From contig MU604136.1 in NCBI GenBank assembly GCA_025201845.1, forward strand, positions 1,797 to 17,169: 15,373 bases of DNA, in the 5' to 3' direction. Under the pieces are notes generated by a model. The model saw nothing but the letters and a program-made list of their open reading frames with translations, did no database searches and was not told the DNA's origin. This DNA is from Martensiomyces pterosporus. Lineage: Eukaryota > Kickxellomycota > Kickxellomycetes > Kickxellales > Kickxellaceae. Positions 1 to 7,360 of the stretch are shown here, piece after piece. A program made the translations under genes and the position numbers. Positions within the stretch are counted from its first letter, which is position 1; every line of letters begins with the position of its first letter.

Positions 1-544
1 ATGCACCTGCTCACTCTCCCTTTTTGAATAGCGCGATTCCTACTACTCGCTGCACAAAACCTGTTTTATACGTGGAAGGCAAGGGAAATGAATACAACGC
101 ACTCCTGTCTGTGCATTGTCATCTATATTTATCTTTTTTAATTTCTTTATTTTGGCCCTCGCTCAGTCATATTTCCTACTCGCCGTTCTGCACATCAAAG
201 GTGTGCTGCAGTTGCCGCCATCTTGCTTCAAGCACCCAGCCTGTGTCATGTGCACGTTGCTGTGTCGAAATTCTTCTCTCGTCGCACATTCTCCTCTTGT
301 ATCTCATTCCAGCACAATGGCGAACTAAACGGATAGAGACAGAGGTGTAGTGTGCAGGTCAGAGCCTGCGACAGCAACTGCAACAACAGAAGCAGCAGAG
401 ATGCACTGCCCTGCCATTGTCTCAACGCACAATGTTGTTTAGTGTAGGCACTGCAGTTGCAGCATATTCAGATACAGCAAGAACGTCCAGACTTGACATG
501 TACTCTTGCCATCACAACCAACTTAAATACAACAGTCGAAACAT
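1..544. other. Intergenic, upstream of the micropeptide gene A promoter
   Basis: I see no supportable gene here. The longest plus-strand open frame (24-350) starts at TTG and has no recognisable domain. An ATG-started frame at 417-599 is low in complexity and runs through the TATA box of the next gene. The stretch probably holds upstream regulatory sequence for the gene at 699, or the end of an unseen gene to the left. Confidence 0.4.
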
Positions 545-552
545 TATAAATA
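545..552 (+). promoter_or_regulatory. TATA box of micropeptide gene A
   Basis: The sequence TATAAATA has its first base 154 nt upstream of the ATG at 699. The other two short genes in this window have the same spacing (156 and 158 nt). A start of transcription about 30 nt downstream would give a leader of roughly 120 nt that is A/C-rich near the ATG. A minimal ATG TTG CCA TAG frame at 588-599 might fall inside the leader, depending on where transcription starts. Confidence 0.6.
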
Positions 553-698
553 CTCTCATGTTGTATCTGCTGCATTCCTTTTCATCCATGTTGCCATAGA
601 CAAATCAAGAAAATCGCCCATCACCTACACATCTATCATCAAGCCACCCTAATCCAAACAAGAAGAAAAAGAAAAGCCACTAGTATCTCGCTCCAGCC

Positions 699-803
699 AT
701 GCCCCTCAGCAACAATACTTCTCCTACACGCGACATCAACACCATCGACACCCGTGGTGGAATCAGTCCTGACGAGGCTCGCGAATACACCGTCAGAGCA
801 TAG
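699..803 (+). CDS. Micropeptide A, 34 aa, member of an unrecognised two-copy family
   Basis: I do not recognise this protein and assign no function. Its frame runs from ATG at 699 to TAG at 801-803. Residues 11-34 carry RDINTIDTRGGI, then S-P-D-E-A-R-E-Y and a TVRA end. They match residues 11-34 of the 34-aa product encoded on the minus strand at 5623-5727, with 22 of 24 identical and both stop codons at the same place. In the shared 24 codons six differ silently (R19, G20, D25, E29, R33, A34) and two change the residue (S23/T, T31/I), the pattern of selected coding sequence. The first ten residues are unrelated apart from Met1. There is no signal peptide or membrane segment, so it is probably soluble. 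After the Gly-Gly, Ser-Pro-Asp-Glu looks like a helix cap followed by a short charged helix. A TATA box lies 154 nt upstream, and an AATAAA at 988-993 could serve its 3' end. Confidence 0.75.
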   Translation: MPLSNNTSPTRDINTIDTRGGISPDEAREYTVRA

Positions 804-824
804 CTATGCTACATCGCTAGCTAT
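800..824 (+). other. Short inverted repeat overlapping the stop codon of micropeptide A
   Basis: ATAGCTA at 800-806 is repeated in reverse complement as TAGCTAT at 818-824, with an 11-nt loop. It overlaps the TAG stop. It could fold as a small hairpin at the start of the 3' UTR, but seven pairs of this composition can arise by chance and the minus-strand copy of the gene does not have it. Confidence 0.25.
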
Positions 825-2930
825 CGCTATTCCACTATCCACCACATGCTGAGTGCTCCTCCGTCAACAAATTCCAACCAGCTATTGTTTAAAACCACCC
901 ATCATAACGCTTACTTGCCTAAACAGCATCCAACCAAACACACAATCCTGAAGATGCACCGGCTGTAGAAAATCAGAAAAAGTGGAAAATAAAAAAATTA
1001 TAATTGAGCAATATGAATTCTTACATTAGGCACATTTTGCGCCTTATCTGCTTGTACTGGTGATATAGCCAAAGGCATTATTTCATATATACGGAAATGA
1101 ATATGCATGTAGCACTGTGCATCCGTGCGTCCATTTTCACTGCCAGCATTAGCTCATACAGACTTGCTTTTTTATACTCTGATTCTGCCTTTGGCAACAA
1201 TACGCTCAAGTCTGCCTTATCGCTTTGTTGCCTAATCACACACTCAAAAATAACAACCACACTTTTGCTACTTCTTTATCTTACACAAATACCAAAAGTA
1301 TTAAAGACAATGCATGTATTGTCAGTAAATAAATAAATAAATGAGAGTATAAAAATCTAACAAGCAAAGGGCAGGTCATGGCGAAAATGATACTTTTAGA
1401 GCTTGTATTGGTGCAACTCGTGGGTAGACTTGCTTGGGTATTTGTCTTGATTCACGTAATCTCTGTGTTGGGTGTATTGAGAGAGAGGCAAATGGCAGCT
1501 GTATGTAGAGTGGTAGATTTGAGTGGGTATTCTAGACGAGAATAGTGAGGAGAAAAAGAGGAATGAAGAGAACAAAACTAGCATTAAAGTGGTTGCTGGA
1601 AAGTAGATTTGTGTACCGCTCTACTTGTATATCGCGTATTCTTATGCTCTCTCTTGTCCCACACACCATCTAGTGCACTACTAAACACACAAACAAACAA
1701 ACACACATACACAGATACACGATTGCCACCAATAAAACAAAAAGAAATATCAGCATGACAACCTCGCATTTCCTACGCCCAGACAACATACACCTCTTCC
1801 TCCTTACACAGACGCGATACGTGCTAGCCTAAAGAGTATACACAGCAGCAGGTATAATAGCTGAATGCGCGGCTTACAGAAAAACAATGCACGTACATTT
1901 GTAGCTCAGTGCACTAGTTGCGTCGCCAAGCGTCTTCACCTTGATTGCTGCCATCAGTTGCTACTCCAGCTTTGTTCACACTCAAGTATACACCATCATA
2001 TAATTCGGCTGCATTTGGCAAAAATATGCAAGAGATGCCACCTCTGACAATTGTAGCAGGAGCAGATATATCTGCTGCTATGTACAAGGCGTGCATTCAT
2101 ATCTGTATAGCAGGACAGAGCAAAGCAGGACAGAGCAAAGCAAAACAAAATCCAAAGAATGACACTGCCAAGCCCGCAGGACAATACTGTATGTCTTCCT
2201 TCCTCTTCCTCTTCCTAGCTACCTTTACTCAGCCACCAGGCAGATTAGCACCATATCAAACGACGCATCCAGGAATGCCTATTCTTTCATAGACTTTTTA
2301 ACCTATCAGGTGCTGCTGCTTCACAATAAATGACCACAAATTGGCAATCTCAGACTTTTGTTAATTGCACACCCTCACTCTCGCCCTTGCAAGCGTGCTC
2401 TTGTGCCTGCTGCCATCTCATTGCAATTGCCCTGGCAGACGCCTCCACTGGACAATCAAATCAAGCGGCGCAACATGTATGGCGGGCAATATGTGCAAGA
2501 TATATGCGAGGGACAAGACGGATGCTTCAGACACACAGCAGGAAAGAATGTCAGTTTCTGGCTGAAGCCCCGAGCATACAAAAGGGGTTTGCTTTGTTTT
2601 GTTCTGTTTTTTTTTGCTCCAGACTTTGCATGCTCCTTTGCTCGGTCATGCATATATACGCCCTATTTGCATGAAGTAGAAATTTGCTGCTCACCACTCA
2701 AACACCACACTCTGTACACGTCATACACAATTGCAAAGTATCCGTGCCGTGTATTATAACATCTACAATAAACTCATGAATAGGAGACTTTTTTATTGCC
2801 CATTGAAAGACCTTTTTGCGCTAACAATTCCAGCGTCGCCCCCATTTTCAGCACTGTAGGCCATGCAATCCCGCTGCATTGAGATGTTGCGACACTGCAG
2901 GAGCGAGGTGATAAGCAAAGGTACCCCACG
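804..2930. other. Gene-poor intergenic region of about 2.1 kb
   Basis: No gene can be supported here. The region is A/T- and A/C-rich. Several short open frames exist, for example 1945-2292, 2330-2674 and 2358-2759 on plus, and 1078-1260 and 1584-1769 on minus. They have no recognisable domain and many start at non-ATG codons. Features seen are an AATAAA at 988-993, a TATAAAAA at 1348-1355, an A/C-rich leader-like tract at about 1680-1754 followed by a 25-codon frame at 1755-1832, a 15-bp tandem duplication at 2111-2140, a CTTCCT-type tract near 2195-2215 and a T-run near 2608-2616. A spliced or noncoding gene cannot be excluded. Confidence 0.5.
2111..2140. repeat. 15-bp tandem duplication
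   Basis: The unit caggacagagcaaag occurs at 2111-2125 and again without change at 2126-2140. It lies in a non-coding stretch and looks like simple replication slippage. Confidence 0.8.
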
Positions 2931-2938
2931 TATAAAAG
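2931..2938 (+). promoter_or_regulatory. TATA box of the zinc-finger gene
   Basis: TATAAAAG has its first base 158 nt upstream of the ATG at 3089. No ATG occurs between this box and that start, so the first AUG of the predicted transcript is the annotated start. Just before the ATG the leader is a run of acaacc repeats, the A/C-rich composition typical of well-translated fungal mRNAs. Confidence 0.7.
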
Positions 2939-3088
2939 GCATCCCAGCTGGGGCTGTGCAAGTACCCTCCTCCTCTACTGTATTATCACTGTACTCTCCA
3001 CGCTTTGCGCTCCACTTAGGCACTTGCTTTGCCTCAAATACCACCAAGTTCACTTGTCACTCTTACACGCACAACCACAACCACAACC

Positions 3089-3322
3089 ATGTCCTCCAGC
3101 AACGACTCCAACAAAAACGACCCAAAGAACAGCTCTGACCAAGACAACCAGTCCACCGAAGATTCATCCACCCAAGAGAAGGTCCAGTCATACCACTATA
3201 TCGCTGCCATGACTGAAGTCCAGCCTGCAACGTTTGGCTGGACATGCGAGGGATGTTGCCAGAGATACTACAACTTTGCCGATGTCGCCAACCACAAGTC
3301 CGTCTGCACCTATTACAACTGA
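3089..3322 (+). CDS. Small single zinc-finger protein (C2HC), 77 aa
   Basis: I do not recognise the gene, but the product ends in one complete zinc finger. Residues 51-73 fit the classical C2H2 spacing with the last ligand changed to Cys: C53-x2-C56-x3-Y60-x5-V66-x2-H69-x3-C73. The aromatic and aliphatic core positions are in the expected places. Residues 1-35 are polar and rich in Ser, Asn, Asp and Gln, probably disordered. The frame stays open upstream to 3029 without an ATG, so ATG 3089 is the start; it follows an A/C-rich leader and a TATA box at the spacing used by the other short genes here. Four residues follow the last ligand. One finger alone seldom gives sequence-specific DNA binding, so protein or RNA contact is as likely. 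Function is unknown. The next gene starts 349 nt downstream on the same strand. Confidence 0.7.
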   Translation: MSSSNDSNKNDPKNSSDQDNQSTEDSSTQEKVQSYHYIAAMTEVQPATFGWTCEGCCQRYYNFADVANHKSVCTYYN

Positions 3323-3385
3323 GAAAGAACCGGGAAAAGGCTCGACACAGATACAGCTGAATGCATAGCATCTTGTCTGTCTATT

Positions 3386-3407
3386 TGTGTGTGTGTGTGT
3401 GTGTGTG
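3386..3407. repeat. TG dinucleotide microsatellite, 11 units
   Basis: This is an uninterrupted run of TG repeated eleven times, 64 nt downstream of the zinc-finger stop codon. It is a simple repeat, likely variable in length, and lies just upstream of the first CACGTG site. Confidence 0.9.
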
Positions 3408-3422
3408 CATGAGGCAATTCAC

Positions 3423-3428
3423 CACGTG
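3423..3428. promoter_or_regulatory. CACGTG E-box, distal
   Basis: This perfect CACGTG palindrome is 248 nt upstream of the pseudouridine synthase ATG. In fungi this core is bound by bHLH factors of the Cbf1, Pho4 and sterol-regulatory types. It is paired with a second site whose start is 52 nt away. Function is inferred from the motif only. Confidence 0.4.
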
Positions 3429-3474
3429 GAGCTGAGGCTCCCTGAACAACGCCAGATCTCGGATAAGAGCCAGC

Positions 3475-3480
3475 CACGTG
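3475..3480. promoter_or_regulatory. CACGTG E-box, proximal
   Basis: This second perfect CACGTG lies 196 nt upstream of the pseudouridine synthase ATG. The 52-nt offset from the first site is close to five helical turns, which would put both on the same DNA face. Function is inferred from the motif only. Confidence 0.4.
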
Positions 3481-3670
3481 CCCTTCCCACATTTTCATCT
3501 CGGCTTTGACATCTAGCTTTTTCTGAGGGGTAGCTGTGGTGGCTAATAAATTTTCCCTCTTTCTAAAACACGCCTTTATCCCTGCAATTTTCCCGCTCTT
3601 CCTCGCTTTGATCTCGGCAACAAAACACACAAGAATCCTGCGGGCAAAGTGCGTGGTATCTGCAACTGCA

Positions 3671-5071
3671 ATGCCAATGAGCAAGAAACACCAGCTGAGC
3701 GAGCCAGCTCCTGGCGATGAGGCACACAGCGACCAGAAGCCAGCAAAGTCTGCCAAAATAAGCACAAAAGAGGAACCCTCTAAAGAACCATCGGCCACAG
3801 ACATTTACTACGAATCCGACGGACTATTGCGCATACACCCGTACTACCACAAGTACGCAACACATGCAAAGGGCCGCTGGGTCGGACGCACAATCTTTGA
3901 CATATTCAGCAAAGAGTTCCGCGATCGCTCAGCCGAGTACTACAAAAAGGCGATTGATACAGGTCTGATCGAGATCAACGGCAAACATGTGAGCACAGAC
4001 GCTGTGGTCAAGAACGGCGACCTTGTCACACACCATATCCACCGCCACGAGCCCCCAGTGACCACAGAGCCGCTACGCATCGTCCAGGAGACCAGGGATG
4101 GCCTGCTCGTAGTCGACAAGCCAGGCAGCATCCCAGTGCACCCAAGTGGGCGGTACAACTACAACTCTGTGATCAAGATGCTTGAGTACAGACATGGGTA
4201 CAGGACACTGCACCCAGTCAATCGCCTAGACCGGCTGACCTCGGGGCTGATGCTGATCGGCCTCAACCAGACAGCAGCGCGCAGAATCGAGCGCAGCATG
4301 GTTGACCACAAAATCCAGAAAGAGTACGTGTGCCGTGTCCTGGGCGTGTTTCCCGAGGGCAAACTTGTATGCGACCAGCCCATCCGCGTTGTTGCCCACA
4401 AGCTCAGCCTCAACTGCGTGGATCGCACGCAGGGCAAACCTTCATTGACGCAGTTTGAGCGGCTGTCGACCGACGGAGCGTACAGCATCGTGTACTGCAA
4501 GCCAAAAACAGGCAGGACACACCAAATCCGTGTGCACCTGCAGTACTTGGGCTATCCCATCGCCAACGACCCGCTGTACTGCAACAAGGAGGTATGGGGC
4601 GAGGAAATGGGCAGGGATGGATCGCTACCCCAACCTATCAAGGACAACAGGACAACCGAAATCACAACCGAAATCACAACCGAAATCGCACCCAAGAACG
4701 CACCCAAGAACGCAGAAAAGACAACCAGCAACGGCAAGGAAAAGACAACCAGCAACAACAAGGCAAACCCAGCAGAGAAACCTGCCAGCAACGAGGCATG
4801 GATGCCGCTGGTGCGGCGAATGGAGGAATGGAAAACCAAACAGGAGCTCATCGAGCAAATCACCACCTCAGCTGACAACGGCGGCGTGCGAGCATGCGAC
4901 AAGTGCTCAATCCCACCGTTCCCCGACCCAGCACCCGACCAGCTATGCATCTGGCTGCATGCATGGCGGTACAGTGGACCTGGGTGGACATACGAGACAG
5001 CTCTCCCCGACTGGGCCAAAGGCGCTGCTGACCACATCCGTGGCATCACGCAGTCTGCAAGTGGCGGTTGA
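3671..5071 (+). CDS. PUS9: RluA-type RNA pseudouridine synthase (PUS9/RPUSD2 family), 466 aa
   Basis: The enzyme converts uridine to pseudouridine in RNA. The yeast relatives Pus9 and the Rib2/Pus8 N-terminal domain act on tRNA position 32; the target here is inferred. An S4-like region (about residues 72-125, with TGLIEINGK) precedes the catalytic domain (about 136-305). The RluA signature H181-P-V-N-R-L-D-R-L-T-S-G carries catalytic Asp187, and KTGRTHQIRVHL (279-290) is the second conserved block. The C-terminal part (about 408-448, with C409-x2-C412, LHAWRY and DWA) resembles the extension of the PUS9/RPUSD2 branch. There is no deaminase domain, so it is not a Rib2 fusion. An in-frame repeat linker spans 328-364. 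The frame is open from 3536, but that codon is GTG; ATG 3671 is the first in-frame ATG, with another at 3677. An AATAAA lies at 5234-5239. The 3' part is duplicated at the right edge of the window. Confidence 0.88.
   Translation: MPMSKKHQLSEPAPGDEAHSDQKPAKSAKISTKEEPSKEPSATDIYYESDGLLRIHPYYHKYATHAKGRWVGRTIFDIFSKEFRDRSAEYYKKAIDTGLIEINGKHVSTDAVVKNGDLVTHHIHRHEPPVTTEPLRIVQETRDGLLVVDKPGSIPVHPSGRYNYNSVIKMLEYRHGYRTLHPVNRLDRLTSGLMLIGLNQTAARRIERSMVDHKIQKEYVCRVLGVFPEGKLVCDQPIRVVAHKLSLNCVDRTQGKPSLTQFERLSTDGAYSIVYCKPKTGRTHQIRVHLQYLGYPIANDPLYCNKEVWGEEMGRDGSLPQPIKDNRTTEITTEITTEIAPKNAPKNAEKTTSNGKEKTTSNNKANPAEKPASNEAWMPLVRRMEEWKTKQELIEQITTSADNGGVRACDKCSIPPFPDPAPDQLCIWLHAWRYSGPGWTYETALPDWAKGAADHIRGITQSASGG
4652..4762 (+). 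repeat. In-frame minisatellites in the pseudouridine synthase linker
   Basis: Three arrays sit back to back. Unit acaaccgaaatc repeats three times (4652-4687, encoding TTEI three times). Unit acccaagaacgc repeats twice (4690-4713, PKNA-type). A 24-bp unit repeats twice (4715-4762, EKTTSNGK and EKTTSNNK). All units are multiples of three, so gain or loss of copies keeps the frame. They extend a charged, probably flexible linker between the catalytic domain and the C-terminal extension. Confidence 0.85.
4692..5058 (+). repeat. Inverted repeat, left arm (367 bp)
   Basis: This stretch matches the reverse complement of 15007-15373 with no mismatch or gap when read base by base; paired positions add up to 20065. 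It is wholly within the 3' part of the pseudouridine synthase gene. Its left limit is set only by the end of the window, so the true repeat may be longer. On the right it stops at a sharp boundary ten bases before the stop codon. Confidence 0.93.
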
Positions 5072-5622
5072 GTTGCCATTTCCTCTTGTCAGGTTATTCG
5101 CTTAAGCATCCATGTGACCCTTGCATGCAAGAGATAAATGCGTGGCTGTGACACTAGATGCAGCAAAACTCTCACAACGCATTCCTTGCATGGCTAGTAG
5201 TAGAGACGACCACCTGATCAGCTGCATTATCACAATAAAAAAAATCAAAAGCAGAGCACTAGAATTGGTTCTGCTAGAGGTGCTGTGGGGTACTCTCGAC
5301 CTTATTTCCTAAAGAATAATATGAAAGTAGATGATAGGTCTCGAATGAGCTAATAGTGTGGGGAAATGATGTCTTACGCACAAGCCGAGACTGAAGGCTA
5401 GTGGGTATAGTATGTAGTATTTTGCGAATCATGCTATATTTTGCAAGGATATCCTTAAAAAGAGTCTATATGCAAATGATATTAGACAAGGAAGTAAATA
5501 TAAAACTATAGCACGTTAATTTGAGATGCCTAAGGACGCACAAGGAGCAAAGCAGGGATGCCGGCCGAAGACATCATTTTGGAGGATCCACAAGCAGTGC
5601 ATTCGAACGAAAGAGAGGTGCT
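5072..5622. other. Intergenic between convergent genes
   Basis: This stretch holds the 3' UTR of the pseudouridine synthase gene, with a candidate polyadenylation signal AATAAA at 5234-5239 followed by an A-run. It also holds the 3' region of the minus-strand micropeptide gene. The stretch 5300-5520 is A/T-rich. I see no gene in it. Confidence 0.5.
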
Positions 5623-5727
5623 TTAGGCCCTGACGATGTACTCGCGAGCCTCATCAGGGGTGATTCCGCCGCGGGTGTCGATGGTGTTGATGTCGCGATC
5701 CTGTCCAAAACTAGCAAAGGGGCCCAT
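5623..5727 (-). CDS. Micropeptide B, 34 aa, paralogue of micropeptide A
   Basis: I do not recognise this protein. The minus-strand frame starts at ATG (5725-5727), follows an A-rich leader ending in aaaaa, and stops at TAA (5623-5625). Its length equals that of micropeptide A, and residues 11-34 align without gaps: RDINTIDTRGGI, then T-P-D-E-A-R-E-Y and IVRA. In the 72 shared coding bases 63 are identical, and most differences are silent. Residues 2-10 (GPFASFGQD) share nothing with copy A. No ATG lies between its TATA box and this start. The two genes are in opposite orientation, about 4.8 kb apart, with unrelated flanks, so the duplication is not recent and selection has kept the core. It is probably soluble, with a short charged C-terminal helix. 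It is convergent with the pseudouridine synthase gene. Confidence 0.78.
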   Translation of the reverse strand: MGPFASFGQDRDINTIDTRGGITPDEAREYIVRA

Positions 5728-5875
5728 TTTTTGTTGGTATTTACACTTGAATGCACTAATGCGACAGGTTGCTTTTGTGAGAGGGTGGGAGGGGAGTGAG
5801 CCACAAGAGAAAAAGGGGCTAGTGGATGATGCTTTTGATGCTGTAGTCGAGCAAAGACAGCGCGATCTAGTGCCC

Positions 5876-5883
5876 TTTATATA
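5876..5883 (-). promoter_or_regulatory. TATA box of micropeptide gene B
   Basis: On the minus strand this reads TATATAAA, with its first base (5883) 156 nt upstream of the ATG at 5727. Further upstream, within about 180 nt, the plus strand holds AGGGG motifs (near 5909 and 6051) that resemble fungal stress-response elements; that role is only a suggestion. Confidence 0.65.
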
Positions 5884-7360
5884 CCAAAGGTCGGCCAGGT
5901 GTATTAAGGAGGGGGTAGGTGTGGGTAAGGAATGTTAGAAAATATTATTCTAGCACCAAGGCACTATTTTCTTTCTCAGAGCGGTAGGCGTGGAAGAAAA
6001 GAAATTGTTTGTTACTGCGTATCTATCTTGGCCGCCTCAGATAGGGAGAGGGGAGGAGTGGGGATGGGAGGGATGGCAACAAGGCCAAAGAGGAAGAGGA
6101 AGAGGAAGCCTTTTGGATTGTTAACGTTTGGATCAACAGCAGTATTCCAACAAGAGCGAGTGATGTGTGGCTTGCTTGCTTCGTTCCGCTCAAGGGCGTT
6201 TGTGAATTTACACTAAACCACCTGAACGCTGAATATGGCGGCCTGCGGCATCCGGCGCATGGAGCAAAAAATGTTGTTGTCAGGCACTGCACTGTGGCCA
6301 TTGTGCCTTTCGTCCTCTCCAAACAATGTGCCCTTGTTTTTCCTTGCTGCCTTGGGTTTCCTGGATCGTACTCGGCATTGTCGCTGCTGCTTTCTCTTGC
6401 CTACCACCACGCTCTATGTGTATTATACAGCATTATTCTGCAGCGCAGCCCGGTACCACCATTCTGCTTGGAAGCCAAATGGTGCAAAAAAAAAACTGCA
6501 TGTACACGCGAAATCTTCCATTTGACAAGTCGTGGCATAAAGCAGGCAGATGCACTCTGCACGTCCTATTACTGCGAAATGGAAGAGGCAAGAAGTAACA
6601 CATTGATGCCTCAGCGTCACATACTCAGTTTCCAAGTGCGAGGTGCAGATATCTGGTTATCACTTGCCTGACCAAAGGTGAAAATGGTGCGATTCTACAC
6701 CACTCTTCGCTCTCCGCCAAACGGCACCAGCCAGCATAGACAGTTACCATTCACAGTGGCAAATAGTGCCTAGTGACTCTTCTACTTTGCGCGACGATAT
6801 AGGTTGTCTACAAGGAACAATTGGCTCTGTACGTTTTAGCCGCTATTCTGCGAGGGGGTGTGGCTTTTTGAGAGAGAAACAGGTGGAAGCACTTCATAAT
6901 GCACATCCACCGAGCTGGGTCCGCGCAGCCTTGGGGAATGACAACGCCATATATGAGCACTTGGTACTGATTCTTCCCATGTGCCCCATTTTTGCTTGCA
7001 CAAAGGGACGATCCTATACATGTGCGCAATTCTCCTTCATCGTCATTATGACCGCGGCCAGCAAAGCCTCCCACCGCCACAAAAGTGCGGCTCTGCTATT
7101 CCATGTGTTAAGCAAGAAAATAGCGGTGTGCCATAAAGAGCAGAGCAACGCGGGCAGCTGACAGCGAACTGGCTGGTGTGCCTATTCGCTCTTAGGCAGA
7201 ACCCCCCATACCCAACAACCACTTGCCAACACTGCGCCATCCGTCACGGCGGCATTTTGCGAGTGCCATACAGGCTCTACATTAGCTAGTTCACATATAT
7301 CGCAGCGAGTAGAGGTGTAACCGTATATTCTGGGCCAAAATGTCACTCGGGTGAGCAGCC
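5884..7360. other. Gene-poor intergenic region of about 1.5 kb
   Basis: This region lies between the promoter of micropeptide gene B and the 3' end of the TRF4-like gene, both on the minus strand. I see no supportable gene. The long plus-strand frames at 6165-6671 and 6766-7161 begin at GTG and resemble no family I know. A 96-aa plus frame with a true ATG (6235-6525) is Cys-rich and unrecognised and lacks a TATA box at the spacing used by the short genes. A purine tract with an AGGAAG-type repeat lies near 6090-6110, and an A-run at 6486-6494. Confidence 0.45.

Larger units (their letters stand above)
3323..3670. promoter_or_regulatory. PUS9: Intergenic and promoter region of the pseudouridine synthase gene
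   Basis: This 348-nt stretch holds the 3' end of the zinc-finger transcript and the promoter of the next gene. No ATG occurs between about 3412 and 3670, so the ATG at 3671 would be the first in any transcript that starts in that interval. There is no TATA box about 156 nt upstream of 3671, unlike the short genes. Two CACGTG sites and a TG microsatellite are annotated separately. Confidence 0.5.

Noticed and set aside
1078..1275. Minus-strand frame with a helical, charged middle part
   Set aside because: It starts at GTG, the only ATGs are near its end, and there is no homologue in the window. It could be an exon, but nothing supports that.
1378..1545. 55-codon plus-strand frame with a long hydrophobic stretch after a TATAAAAA at 1348
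   Set aside because: The TATA-like site is only 30 nt from the ATG, so the ATG would be at or before the transcription start. The composition matches the T/G-rich local DNA.
3536..3670. 45-residue N-terminal extension of the pseudouridine synthase that looks like a mitochondrial presequence
   Set aside because: The extension is basic and hydrophobic with no acidic residue, and would have suggested a mitochondrial isoform. The codon at 3536 is GTG and there is no in-frame ATG before 3671, so translation of this stretch is unsupported.
3313..3804. 163-codon minus-strand frame
   Set aside because: It crosses the TG microsatellite as a His-Thr run and lies antisense to the start of the pseudouridine synthase gene; it is a shadow of it.
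4455..5105. 216-codon plus-strand frame and other long frames over the pseudouridine synthase, TRF4-like and PAN2 genes
   Set aside because: They lie in alternative frames of well-identified genes, and their residue runs mirror the repeats of the real frames.
5360..5400. Possible C/D-box snoRNA (aatgatgt followed by actgaa)
   Set aside because: The C box has a mismatch, the spacing is too short for a complete C/D snoRNA, and no terminal stem is visible.
5600..5615. tRNA B-box-like sequence (gttcgaat on the minus strand)
   Set aside because: There is no A box at the right distance and no cloverleaf; it lies in the 3' UTR of micropeptide gene B.
6165..6671. 168-codon plus-strand frame
   Set aside because: It starts at GTG, has no domain I recognise, overlaps several other open frames of similar quality, and has no promoter signal at the spacing seen for the short genes.
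6766..7161. 131-codon plus-strand frame
   Set aside because: It starts at GTG and has no recognisable motif. The region lies just beyond the 3' end of the TRF4-like gene and looks non-coding.
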